Source: Candidatus Bathyarchaeota archaeon (GTDB taxonomy: Archaea; Thermoproteota; Bathyarchaeia; Bathyarchaeales; Bathycorpusculaceae). Taken from it: a DNA stretch of 64,000 bases. Below are positions 24,571-33,061 of this stretch, in pieces. The DNA is taken from positions 120,106 through 184,105 of the forward strand of contig JACAEI010000031.1 of assembly GCA_013388905.1 (NCBI GenBank), in the 5' to 3' direction. Below the pieces are notes generated by a model, which worked only from the letters and a program-made list of their open reading frames with translations, made no database searches and was not told the DNA's origin. A program made the position numbers and the translations under genes. Position 1 is the first letter of the stretch; each line of letters starts with the position of its first letter.

Positions 24571-25864
24571 AAACGACAAGACTCTATTAGTAGACGGTCC
24601 AGCTTCCGTCGTCGTTACTTCTGGCAAGGTGGAAGTGTTTGGTTTTAATGTAAGTAGCACAAACAAAATTGTGATACGAGAAGGAAAGAGATTACCCTTC
24701 GTAGTTGAAGAAAAAGCATCTTTCACTATATCATTGGGCGAAAACGCGGCCGTGGAAGAGACTGATGGAAGCACAATTCCATCTTCATGGGTTGAAGCTT
24801 TTGAACAATTGCAGAAAATTCAATCGAAGCCTGCTGTAGCAATGGTGCTGGGAACTGTTGACTCGGGAAAAACAAGCTTCTGCACATACCTAATAAACAA
24901 ACTAGTAAGTGAAAAAAAGAAAGTTGCAATTCTAGATGGGGATTTAGGTCAATCAGATATAGGGCCGCCATGCACAGTTGCATATACATTTGTAACAAAG
25001 CCGACAACGGACTTGTTCAATTTGGAAGCAAAAAACGCCTTTTTTGTAGGTGTCACCTCGCCTAGCACAGCAATGGAGAAGGTGATTGAAGGCTTAACTT
25101 CTTTAAAAAAGGAAATCTTGGATGATAACTCAGATTATATTATCGTAGACACTGACGGTTGGAGTGAAGGAGAAGAGGCCATAAATTACAAAATCCAACT
25201 GGTTAAGAAGATTGATCCAAATATAGTTTTCTGCATTCAGCAGAAGGACGAGTTAACAGCTATTTTAAATGCCATTAAAAATTTCACAACAGTTGTAGTT
25301 GATTCGTCTTCTACTATCAAGCAGAGGAGCAGAGAAAAGCGCAGAAGCTTACGTGAACTTGGATACGTTAAGTACTTGAGAAACGCCAAAGTGCAATCTA
25401 TCCCAATGAGTTGGATAAGAATTGAAGAAAACGAGTTTGGCTTAGGCAAAGCGAATGCCAATATTAGGCAAGCGAGAAAAATCTGCGAGTTTCTAGGAAT
25501 GAAACCTTTGCATTTGGTGGAATTCAAAGACAAAATTTGTATATTTATAGGCAAAACACGTTGGATTAGTGAAGACTGTAGAAAGAAAATTGAGGAATTT
25601 GCTGGAAAGAAGGTTGTAGTAATTCATAAGGGCGAAGAGGAAGGCTTGCTTATGGCCTTATATAATGCTGAAAGAAAATTTCTCGGCATAGGCATGTTGC
25701 AAGAAGTCGACTACAGAAGGCAAATATTGAAAATTCTTACTCCAGTTTCAAAAGATATTTCAATAGTTGCACTAGGAAAAGTAAAACTTGACAAAAACTT
25801 TAAAGAAAGCCTAGTTTTCGAAGAAAATCTAACAAACATCTCAACATTTAGAAGACTCTTTTGA
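24554..25864 (+). CDS. Clp1/Grc3-family polynucleotide 5'-hydroxyl kinase
   Basis: 436 residues from ATG 24554 (MNRTIENDK); the frame opens at 24524. The layout matches archaeal Clp1: a beta-rich N-terminal domain (1-80), a P-loop GTVDSGKTS at 99-107, the Clp1-typical DGDLGQSDIGPP near 125, and a C-terminal beta domain. Such enzymes phosphorylate the 5'-OH of RNA or DNA and act in RNA processing or repair. It is translationally coupled to an RNase H-fold protein upstream. Confidence 0.85.
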   Translation: MNRTIENDKTLLVDGPASVVVTSGKVEVFGFNVSSTNKIVIREGKRLPFVVEEKASFTISLGENAAVEETDGSTIPSSWVEAFEQLQKIQSKPAVAMVLGTVDSGKTSFCTYLINKLVSEKKKVAILDGDLGQSDIGPPCTVAYTFVTKPTTDLFNLEAKNAFFVGVTSPSTAMEKVIEGLTSLKKEILDDNSDYIIVDTDGWSEGEEAINYKIQLVKKIDPNIVFCIQQKDELTAILNAIKNFTTVVVDSSSTIKQRSREKRRSLRELGYVKYLRNAKVQSIPMSWIRIEENEFGLGKANANIRQARKICEFLGMKPLHLVEFKDKICIFIGKTRWISEDCRKKIEEFAGKKVVVIHKGEEEGLLMALYNAERKFLGIGMLQEVDYRRQILKILTPVSKDISIVALGKVKLDKNFKESLVFEENLTNISTFRRLF

Positions 25865-25945
25865 CGCAAACAAAAGATTAATTGAAATGCTTTCTGTGAC
25901 TTTTGAAAACAATAAATAGTGAATGTATAAAGCTATAGATAAAAA

Positions 25946-26332
25946 ATGGAGAATGTAGTAATGGAACGGGCAAAAATTATTAAGGAAGAACTTATTGAGC
26001 AAAATCTGCATTTTCTTGCGGTTTATATGGAAACAAAAAACGCATGTCTAGCTCTGCTTAGCGAAAATGAAGATAAACTTGGAACATTAGCAATTGCTGT
26101 ACCTAAGCCTAAAGATTTGCTCGGACCTGCCTCTTCATCTATTCTTTTAGGCGATAGAAATGTAATTTTAGCTCGCATGTTCGCTGAACACTTGGCTTCT
26201 AGAAAAGCAAAGATAGCCTTAGTCTCTATTTATTTGGAAACGGTTGATGAGATGCGTGCTCAATCAATTCTCATGAGATTACTTGAAAAGGTTGCGCAGG
26301 CAGAAATGGGAAAAGAGGGGACAACAACTTGA
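25946..26332 (+). CDS. Possible proteasome assembly chaperone 4-like protein
   Basis: 128 residues. The order NLHFLAVYMETKNACLALLS (strand pair), LGTLAIAVP, SSSILLGD (65-70) and a helix ending in MRLLEKV mirrors human PSMG4, whose sequence has RNLAVAM, STSLLGD and a terminal helix. The PSMG3/4 family helps order alpha-ring assembly of the 20S proteasome. A beta subunit is encoded at 47.3 kb. A TATA-like AATAAATA about 30 bp upstream suggests a leaderless transcript. The match is by eye and moderate. It overlaps the UbiD-family gene by 4 bp. Confidence 0.55.
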   Translation: MENVVMERAKIIKEELIEQNLHFLAVYMETKNACLALLSENEDKLGTLAIAVPKPKDLLGPASSSILLGDRNVILARMFAEHLASRKAKIALVSIYLETVDEMRAQSILMRLLEKVAQAEMGKEGTTT

Positions 26333-27663
26333 GCCTTAGAGAATTTCTAAAACAAACAGAAAAGGAAGTCTTACATGTCAAAGATGAAGTATCAACTAAA
26401 TTTGAAATTTCATTTATTATGAAGAAATTTGATGTCAACGGTCCAATTCTCCTATTCGAAAAAGTCAAAGGTTACCAGACGAAGGTTGTTGCTAATGTCT
26501 GTGGAACACGCGAAAGAATCTGCTCAGCCCTTAATGTTAATAGTAAAGCGCTTTATAAGCGGTTGACTGAGGCATGGCAGAAACCCAAAAAGCCAAAAAT
26601 TGTCAGAGACAGCGTTGCTAAGGAAACTGTTGAAAATTTGTCTAAAATTCCTGTGCTAACTCATTTTGAAAAGGATGCTGGTCCATACATTACTTCGGCA
26701 GTTGTCTACGCGCGAAGCACTGATGGAAAAGTGGAAAACGTTTCAGTGCACCGTCTTCAAGTTTTGGATAAGAAACATTTGGCTATTCGTCTGGTTCCGC
26801 GCCATCTTTTCAAGCTGTGGCAGATGGCAAAGGAATCTGGCAAAGATTTGGACGTGTCAATCTCTGTTGGTGTTCATCCAGCGGTTATGTTAGCTGCTTC
26901 TTCACCTGTTTCATTTGGCGTTAACGAGTTTGAAGTGGCAAACGCTTTGATGAATAATAGGCTCAGTCTAGTTGAGTGTGAGCACGTAAATGCATATGCG
27001 CCAGCTGATGCCGAATTAATTCTTGAAGGACGAATCTCTACTACAAAAGAGTTTGCTGAAGGACCTTTCGTGGATATAACTGGAACATACGATGTTGTGA
27101 GAAAACAGCCTATTATAGAAATCGTGAGCGTTATGCACAAAAAAGATTACGTTTATGAAGCACTTTTGCCATCAGGAGCTGAACATAGGCTTTTGATGGG
27201 CTTGCCACATGAAGTCTTAATCTGGGATGCAGTTTCAAAAGTCGTGCCAAAAGTTTGCGCTGTAAATCTTACGGCTGGGGGAAGCGGATGGCTCCACGCA
27301 ACAATAGCTATTGAAAAACAGTTGGATGGTGACGGAAAAAATGCTTTGCTGGCTGCTTTTGCGGCACATCCAAGCTTGAAACATGCAGTTGTTGTTGATT
27401 CTGACATTGACGTGTTTAACATTGCTGATGTGGAGTGGGCTATTGCGACCCGTTTTCAAGCAAGCGAGGACTTGGTCGTTATAAATAATGTGCGTGGCTC
27501 AACATTGGATTCTTCGGCTAATCAGGAGACAGGTTTAACAACTAAAATGGGTGTTGACGCAACTAGACCTTTTGCTAAGCCTAAAGAGAAGTTTGAACGG
27601 GCGAAAATTCCCTCTAGCAAACGTGCCGAGATGCTTATCTATAAATTAGCTGGTAAATGGTGA
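26329..27663 (+). CDS. UbiD-family decarboxylase (possible anhydromevalonate phosphate decarboxylase)
   Basis: 444 residues from TTG 26329, overlapping the previous gene by 4 bp. UbiD enzymes are prenylated-FMN decarboxylases. Landmarks are SVHRLQVLDKKHLAIRLVPRHL (about 143-164), ISVGVHPAV near 184, FAEGPFVDITGTYD near 240 and DVEWAIATRF near 367; Arg and Glu of the catalytic network lie in these blocks. In most archaea a UbiD homologue acts in the modified mevalonate pathway for isoprenoid lipids, which is the likely role. The prenyltransferase UbiX is not in the window. Confidence 0.85.
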   Translation: MSLREFLKQTEKEVLHVKDEVSTKFEISFIMKKFDVNGPILLFEKVKGYQTKVVANVCGTRERICSALNVNSKALYKRLTEAWQKPKKPKIVRDSVAKETVENLSKIPVLTHFEKDAGPYITSAVVYARSTDGKVENVSVHRLQVLDKKHLAIRLVPRHLFKLWQMAKESGKDLDVSISVGVHPAVMLAASSPVSFGVNEFEVANALMNNRLSLVECEHVNAYAPADAELILEGRISTTKEFAEGPFVDITGTYDVVRKQPIIEIVSVMHKKDYVYEALLPSGAEHRLLMGLPHEVLIWDAVSKVVPKVCAVNLTAGGSGWLHATIAIEKQLDGDGKNALLAAFAAHPSLKHAVVVDSDIDVFNIADVEWAIATRFQASEDLVVINNVRGSTLDSSANQETGLTTKMGVDATRPFAKPKEKFERAKIPSSKRAEMLIYKLAGKW

Positions 27664-27684
27664 GACAAAATTTCTGCACACCAG

Positions 27685-27694
27685 TTTATATAAG
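27685..27694 (+). promoter_or_regulatory. TATA box of the CBS-domain gene
   Basis: TTTATATAAG lies about 28 bp before TTG 27717, the normal distance from TATA to transcription start in archaea. This places the start of the mRNA at or next to the first codon and supports a leaderless transcript from 27717 or 27720 rather than from the internal ATG 27759. Confidence 0.5.
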
Positions 27695-27716
27695 AGAACT
27701 TTAAGAAATAGAGAAG

Positions 27717-28217
27717 TTGGTGGCTTTGTTGTCACAAGAGAAAAAAGAGGAAAGTGGCATGTCGCTGAAAGTTGAGGATGTTATGATAAGAGAAGTGATA
27801 ACCATAGACGAAAATTCGACGGTTAAAGAAGCCGCTGAAGTTATGAACAAGTTTGAAATAGGTTGCTTAATCGCTGTAAGAAAAGGTAAAGCCATGGGCA
27901 TAGTAACGGAAAGAGACCTTTTGAAGAGAGTGGTTGCAGACGTGAAGGACTCAACAAAAACCAAAGTTAAAGATATTATGTCCAGTCCTCTAGTAGTTGT
28001 TGAGCCTGATATGGAGTTGGAAGAGGCCGTAAAGCTGATGTTTCAGATGAAAATTAAAAAGTTGCCTGTAGTTGATGGAAAGCGCCTCGTAGGTTTAGTG
28101 TCCCTAACAGACATAGCACGTTTTCAGCCCCAAATGATTAAAATATTGAAGCAACTTGCAATGAAGCAGGTTGCACCAAAGAGTATGAAAAAAGTCATAG
28201 ACTACTATGTTGTCTAA
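27717..28217 (+). CDS. Two-CBS-domain regulatory protein
   Basis: 166 residues. Two CBS domains form a Bateman module: the first from VEDVMIREVITIDENSTVKEA to GIVTERDLLKRV (about 19-72), the second from VKDIMSSPLVVVEPD to GLVSLTDIAR (about 84-138). Such modules bind AMP, ATP or SAM-type ligands and regulate partners. No enzyme or DNA-binding domain is attached, so the target is unknown. The short C-terminal tail is basic. A TATA box fits a leaderless start at 27717; ATG 27759 is possible. Confidence 0.85.
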   Translation: MVALLSQEKKEESGMSLKVEDVMIREVITIDENSTVKEAAEVMNKFEIGCLIAVRKGKAMGIVTERDLLKRVVADVKDSTKTKVKDIMSSPLVVVEPDMELEEAVKLMFQMKIKKLPVVDGKRLVGLVSLTDIARFQPQMIKILKQLAMKQVAPKSMKKVIDYYVV

Positions 28218-28301
28218 CAAGCAATAGTCTCTTCTTATATGCTTATTCTCTAAGTCAAGGTTAAATGCTTAGTTTCGAATTTATCTTGTAAAAAGGGACT
28301 A

Positions 28302-29369
28302 GTGCTAGTGAAGAAGACTCTACTGTTAAAGGTTGATTCGCAGAATCCGGAAAAAGAAAAAATTCAAAAGGCAGCGGATTTTATCAAAAAAGGCGGTTTA
28401 GTAGCTTTTCCAACAGAGACTGTTTATGGTTTAGGAGCAGATGCATTAAATTCTAAGGCAATTTTTGCTCTTTTTGAGGCGAAAAGGCGTCCACTTGACA
28501 ATCCGCCAATTGTGCATGTGGGAGACGCAAGCGATGTTCACAGATTAGTTAAAGAAACCACGCCTAAAGCAGAGAAGCTCATGAAGATTTTTTGGCCTGG
28601 ACCATTAACTTTGATTTTTAAGCACTCAACGATTGTGCCAGACGTGACAGTTGCTGGTTTAGACACAATAGCCATTAGAATGCCTAATCACAATGTTGCT
28701 TTGGCTTTGCTGAAAGAGAGTCGCTGTCCTATAGCTGCGCCAAGCGCCAATCTTGCTGGGAAACCAAGCCCAACAACGGCGAAACACGTTTTAGATGACT
28801 TAGATGGTAGGATAGATGCAGTTTTGGACGCTGGACCTACCCATATAGGTGTGGAGTCCACCGTTTTAGATTTGACCGCTATGCCTCCGCAAATCCTTCG
28901 TCCCGGCGGCACCCCCTATGAGAAGCTGAAGGAAATTCTTGGGGACGTGAGGCTCCATCCCGTTGCGGTAGCCGAAAAAGAGATGCCGATAGAAGGGGCA
29001 CGTTCGCCTGGAGTTAAGCATAAGCATTATGCTCCAAATGCAGAAGTAGTTCTTGTTGAAGGCGAAATCTCAGTGGTTAAAGAAAAAGTGAAGGAATTAG
29101 CGGAATCACATAGACGGGAAAGCAGGAAGGTAGGTGTTTTGGCTACAGATGAAACAGCTGATTATTACAGGGCTGATGTTGTGAAATCCCTCGGAAGCAG
29201 AAATGATTTGGCTACTGTTGCGAAGAATTTGTTTAGGCTTTTGAGAGAATTTGACTCTGAAAGTGTTGATGTGATTATAGCGGAAGGCATACCTACTGAA
29301 GGGCTTGGTTTGGCTGTTATGAATAGGCTTCGCAAGGCTGCTGGATATAAAATCGTTAAGGCAGAGTAG
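28302..29369 (+). CDS. sua5: Threonylcarbamoyl-AMP synthase (Sua5)
   Basis: 355 residues. It makes threonylcarbamoyl-AMP from Thr, bicarbonate and ATP, the substrate that KEOPS puts on A37 of tRNAs. The YrdC domain (about 18-205) has GLVAFPTETVYGLGADA near 35, the KRRPLDNPPIVHV loop near 61 and SANLAGKPSPTTA near 148. The Sua5 C-terminal domain (about 240-355) is present, starting after the SPGVKHKHYAP linker. All the usual catalytic parts are in place. The four KEOPS genes lie 7-13 kb downstream. Confidence 0.93.
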   Translation: MLVKKTLLLKVDSQNPEKEKIQKAADFIKKGGLVAFPTETVYGLGADALNSKAIFALFEAKRRPLDNPPIVHVGDASDVHRLVKETTPKAEKLMKIFWPGPLTLIFKHSTIVPDVTVAGLDTIAIRMPNHNVALALLKESRCPIAAPSANLAGKPSPTTAKHVLDDLDGRIDAVLDAGPTHIGVESTVLDLTAMPPQILRPGGTPYEKLKEILGDVRLHPVAVAEKEMPIEGARSPGVKHKHYAPNAEVVLVEGEISVVKEKVKELAESHRRESRKVGVLATDETADYYRADVVKSLGSRNDLATVAKNLFRLLREFDSESVDVIIAEGIPTEGLGLAVMNRLRKAAGYKIVKAE

Positions 29370-29472
29370 CTTCTCTGAAAGACCTAGCCCCATTATATAT
29401 AGCTTGAATTGGAACTTGAAGTAGTGGCAGATGTAAGCTGTATTGCAGACCAAAATGTCCAAAAAAGTGAAT

Positions 29473-30690
29473 TCACAAGATTCTTAAGCCAAGCTTTTGG
29501 CCTATTTCTTCTGCCTCTTTGGTATAGTCGCCGTAAACCATTGCAAATTCTCTTCCCACAAATTTTCGAATAGCATTTTCGTCAGCAATTTTCACCCAAA
29601 CAGTCATTCTACAGTTGTCGCATTCCAAGTCTTTGCAGTCAACAACGTTTCCCTTCACTACTACAAGTTTGTCGCCAATTCCACAGTTAACCAGCGTCAC
29701 TTCACCATTTGGCAGTTGACAGTATCCCGTAACAGTACCCTCCATTGTTCGCCATCTTCGCAGAACATATGCGCAAGAAGCAATCGTGCTTGGTGCAAAA
29801 CAATGTCGAATAGTTATCGTGTTTCCTTGCTGTGTGAATGCTTCGGCGACAAAGACAGGTTTATGGGATATACCGTGCAGTATTAGTAAAGGCAGCAGGT
29901 TTTCGCCCCTCCAGCATCCAACTGGAATGCCATCGTCAGCTAATTTCGCCAGGGCAAAACACATTTTTGTTTCAAGCTCTTTCGTAAATTGCCCACACCA
30001 TAAAACGTAAGCTGCATTAGCCTTCATATCTTCTATGGTTTTTTTCATGGCAATGTAAACGCGTGCAGATTTTACAACATCTTCAAAAGAAGGCTCCAAA
30101 ACTTTCTGGGCTTCACTAATCCACTTCTTGGCAAGGCTTTCCGCAAATGTTCTATCTGCGTTTCTGTAGGCTTCTAGAAATTTTTCCTTGTCGATGTTTT
30201 GAATGTTTAGCTTACCAGAAAATATAGGGCTTTTGAGCCATGCAGCACCAGCTAATTTCCATTCGCCACCATCGAAAAGACAAATTTTCATTTCCACTAG
30301 CCATTTAGTGATATTTAAAACTTCTATCTGTTTTTCAAGTTCTTCTAGTGTAAAGGCTATTCGCACATTTTCATGGTTAGACAAATACTCGTAGGTATCA
30401 AGCGCGTAGCAGAATGTTTCTTCCTCGCTGAAGATAATTATAGGAAGTTTTGTTTCAACAAGATAAATTAGTGAAGAAAAACGGTTCGAACAATAGGGAA
30501 AAATTACAAATCCGTCTACGCCGTGGATGTTAATTGCAAGAATTTCTTCCTCTTTCCGTACAAGCAATTTTGTTTCTTTGTTTAAGCCCAACTTTTCAAG
30601 TATCACATCGCTTTTAGCGGTTTGGTCATCTTTATCTTCACCCATAAAGTTTTGTTCACTGCCAAGCAAAAATATAGGCATTATTCTCAA
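29473..30690 (-). CDS. FucI/AraA-like sugar isomerase family protein
   Basis: 405 residues. The pattern of a Rossmann-like N-terminal half followed by GIPVGCWRGENLLPLLILHGIS (about 247-268), with His and Glu residues, and RHCFAPST near 291 resembles the L-fucose/L-arabinose isomerase-like family (COG2407). Many archaeal members have no known substrate. A Cys-rich motif DCKDLECDNC near 355 is unusual and could bind metal. The start is TTG 30690 with GGAAGTGA just upstream, overlapping the stop of the small gene before it; ATG 30681 is the alternative. Confidence 0.7.
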   Translation of the reverse strand: MRIMPIFLLGSEQNFMGEDKDDQTAKSDVILEKLGLNKETKLLVRKEEEILAINIHGVDGFVIFPYCSNRFSSLIYLVETKLPIIIFSEEETFCYALDTYEYLSNHENVRIAFTLEELEKQIEVLNITKWLVEMKICLFDGGEWKLAGAAWLKSPIFSGKLNIQNIDKEKFLEAYRNADRTFAESLAKKWISEAQKVLEPSFEDVVKSARVYIAMKKTIEDMKANAAYVLWCGQFTKELETKMCFALAKLADDGIPVGCWRGENLLPLLILHGISHKPVFVAEAFTQQGNTITIRHCFAPSTIASCAYVLRRWRTMEGTVTGYCQLPNGEVTLVNCGIGDKLVVVKGNVVDCKDLECDNCRMTVWVKIADENAIRKFVGREFAMVYGDYTKEAEEIGQKLGLRIL

Positions 30691-30905
30691 GGAATCACTT
30701 CCAAATTGCTCTCGCTACTTCTTGATGGCATTTTCTCTTTCTTGCGCTTCCTATTAATGTGCACCTCTAAGTAATCTTTTCCGTAAGGGAAAAAACCATT
30801 CAAAATATTTCTCACAAGGAAATTCTTCGCAATCTCATACAGTACGCAATACTGCGATTTACAGCACAATCCAGAATTAAAGAAAGCGTTCCTTTGCCAC
30901 CCCAA
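30687..30905 (-). CDS. Small Cys-containing protein coupled to the isomerase-like gene
   Basis: 72 residues from TTG 30905. The N-terminal part holds FNSGLCCKSQYCVLYEIAKNFL, a C-C-x4-C motif followed by a helix, and the C-terminal part is basic. Its TGA shares bases with the next gene's TTG start, and the GGAAGTGA site of the next gene lies in its last codons, so coupled translation is likely. That coupling is the main reason to believe it. Function unknown. Confidence 0.5.
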   Translation of the reverse strand: MGWQRNAFFNSGLCCKSQYCVLYEIAKNFLVRNILNGFFPYGKDYLEVHINRKRKKEKMPSRSSESNLEVIP

Positions 30906-31030
30906 CGCGTTTTGATCTTTCCTTTTGCTATTTTCTCGACTTCAGAACTACAAACCTATCCAAACTTTTTATTTAATTCACAAATATCGCACCAAATGCC
31001 GCAAGCTACCACATGTTTCAAGGAAGGCAC

Positions 31031-32725
31031 CTATTTTAGCATAGGCATTTTAACGCCTTTCTGCTTCGCTATTTTCTGTGCTTTTTCATATCCAGCGTCT
31101 GCATGGCGGACTATGGCTGTGCCCGAATCTGTTGTTAACACTGTTATTATGCGTTTCTCTGCTTCTTTTGTGCCGTCTGCGACTAAGCACATACCTGCGT
31201 GAATGCTGTAGCCTATGCCAACGCCTCCGCCATGATGCACACTCACCCAAGTAGCTCCGCCAACCGCGTTAATCAAAGCGTTGAGAATAGGCCAATCAGC
31301 CACTGCGTCGCTTCCGTCCTTCATGGCTTCCGTTTCGCGATTAGGTGATGCGACGCTTCCGCCGTCTAAGTGGTCTCGTCCAATCCACACTGGACCTTTA
31401 AGTTTCTTGTCGGCAACCATGTCATTTATGATTTTTCCAAATCGAGCTCTTTCACCAAAGCCGAGCCAACAAACCCTTGCAGGCAAACCTTGAAACTTTA
31501 CTTGTTCTTTGGCTTTTCTTATCCAGCGACACAATTCTTTGTCGTAGGCGAATTTTTTCAAAATCACATCATCAAGCGTGTAAATGTCTTCTTCACTGCC
31601 AATAAGCGAAGTCCACCTGAAAGGCCCTCTGCCCTCACAGAACATAGACCTAATGTAACGCTGAACAAATCCAGGATAGGCAAAAGCATTCTTGAAACCA
31701 GCATTATAGGCTTGCTGGCGCAAGTTATTGCCATAATCAAAAGTCACAGCGCCTTTACGCATCATCTTTACCATTGTTTCAACCTGCACGCGCATACTTT
31801 CACAAGCAGCGTGCATATACTTTTGTGGGTCGTTCTTTCTCAACTCGTCTGCCTCTTCTTTAGAAAAACCAGCTGGATAATATCCATTTAACGGGTCATG
31901 TGCAGAAGTCTGGTCGGTCAGAACATCTGGGATAACGCCTTTTCGCAAAAGTTCTGGATGAACCTCGGCGGCGTTGCCTAACAAGCCAATACTACGAGGC
32001 TTACCGTCTCTTTTAGCTTCTGAAGCTAGTTTTACTGCTTCATCTAAATCGTCGGTCCACATCTCCAGATATCCATGCTTAAGTCTCCGCTCGATAGCCC
32101 ACTTGTCAATCTCCACGACTAATGCGACGCCCTCATTCATCGTAATAGCCAAAGGCTGAGCACCACCCATCTCTCCCAAGCCAGCAGTTAAAACAAGTTT
32201 TCCACGCAAACAACCTTTAAAGTGCTCCTTAGCCACAGCAGCAAGCGTTTCATAAGTGCCTTGCAGAATTCCTTGCGTGCCGATGTAAGCCCATGAACCA
32301 GCAGTCATCTGACCAAACATGATTAAGCCCTTCTGCTCCAACTCGTAGAAATAGTCCCAAGTAGCCCACTTAGGCACAAGTATGGCGTTAACAATTAAGG
32401 CTCGTGGCGCCCATTCATTTGTCTTAAAAACAGCAATAGGCTTACCGCTTTGAATCAGTATAGTTTCGTCAGGGTCAAGTTTAGTTAGAGTTTCAACAAT
32501 ACGCTCAAAACATTCCCAGTTCCGCGCGGCTTTACCTGTTCCACCATAAACGATGAGTTTTTCTGGGTCTTTAGCCACTTCTGGGTCAACAACGTTAAAA
32601 AGCATGCGCAGAATGCCTTCAATCTGCCAATTCTTACAATGCAATTCAGGACCAGTTAAGCATCGAATAGGCTTTTTAATTTTCAGCAAGCTAGTGTTCA
32701 CCATAAATCCAGAATATAGAAACAT
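31031..32725 (-). CDS. hutU: Urocanate hydratase
   Basis: 564 residues, full length. It hydrates urocanate to imidazolonepropionate, the second step of histidine degradation, using tightly bound NAD. The NAD-binding loop is [12 protein letters not shown] near 188, and the active-site Cys lies in [12 protein letters not shown] near 379, the usual FCxGxGPFRW motif. [19 protein letters not shown] near 495 is also family-typical. A TATA-like CTAATAAATC about 30 bp upstream supports ATG 32725. hutI and ftcD lie next in line, separated by a small convergent membrane gene. hutH is not in the window. Confidence 0.95.
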   Translation of the reverse strand: MFLYSGFMVNTSLLKIKKPIRCLTGPELHCKNWQIEGILRMLFNVVDPEVAKDPEKLIVYGGTGKAARNWECFERIVETLTKLDPDETILIQSGKPIAVFKTNEWAPRALIVNAILVPKWATWDYFYELEQKGLIMFGQMTAGSWAYIGTQGILQGTYETLAAVAKEHFKGCLRGKLVLTAGLGEMGGAQPLAITMNEGVALVVEIDKWAIERRLKHGYLEMWTDDLDEAVKLASEAKRDGKPRSIGLLGNAAEVHPELLRKGVIPDVLTDQTSAHDPLNGYYPAGFSKEEADELRKNDPQKYMHAACESMRVQVETMVKMMRKGAVTFDYGNNLRQQAYNAGFKNAFAYPGFVQRYIRSMFCEGRGPFRWTSLIGSEEDIYTLDDVILKKFAYDKELCRWIRKAKEQVKFQGLPARVCWLGFGERARFGKIINDMVADKKLKGPVWIGRDHLDGGSVASPNRETEAMKDGSDAVADWPILNALINAVGGATWVSVHHGGGVGIGYSIHAGMCLVADGTKEAEKRIITVLTTDSGTAIVRHADAGYEKAQKIAKQKGVKMPMLK

Positions 32726-32803
32726 GTTATAATCCTTTACCGTCTACATCAGATTTATTAGGAAGCAACTCTCATATGGCTAGGTAAAAAAAGGAATAAA
32801 CAC

Positions 32804-33061
32804 ATGAAAGGAGAAGGAGCAATAGTATTCGTCATAGCCTTCATAGTCTTTCTAGCAGTAACCTTTGCTTATCCAGAATTACCTTTAGGCAGCACAATTA
32901 GCGGCGCCATGGGCATAAACTCTGACGTTCAATGGAGCGGGTTCGCAGTGAAAACATTGTTGACAGCAATTTTTAACGGAGTAATCTACGGCGTAATAAT
33001 ATGGCTAATCTTCACTTTTGCAAGAAGATCCATGAAACCAAAAACGCAGAGTAGTTCTTAG
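32804..33061 (+). CDS. Small two-helix membrane protein
   Basis: 85 residues, ATG with an AAAGGA site 8 bp upstream. One helix sits at 6-25 and another at 47-70, with a short external segment (ELPLGSTISGAMGINSDVQW) between them and a basic C-terminus. Its end overlaps the convergent hutI stop by 4 bp. It interrupts the histidine-degradation genes on the other strand; whether it relates to them, for example as an uptake helper, is unknown. Confidence 0.6.
   Translation: MKGEGAIVFVIAFIVFLAVTFAYPELPLGSTISGAMGINSDVQWSGFAVKTLLTAIFNGVIYGVIIWLIFTFARRSMKPKTQSSS

Noticed and set aside
31370..31891. 173-aa ORF on the plus strand
   Set aside because: It lies antisense inside hutU, has no domain-like pattern and no promoter or ribosome site.
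32726..32803. Riboswitch or attenuator between hutU and the small membrane gene
   Set aside because: Only a TATA-like box and a ribosome-binding site are visible; no stable hairpin stands out.
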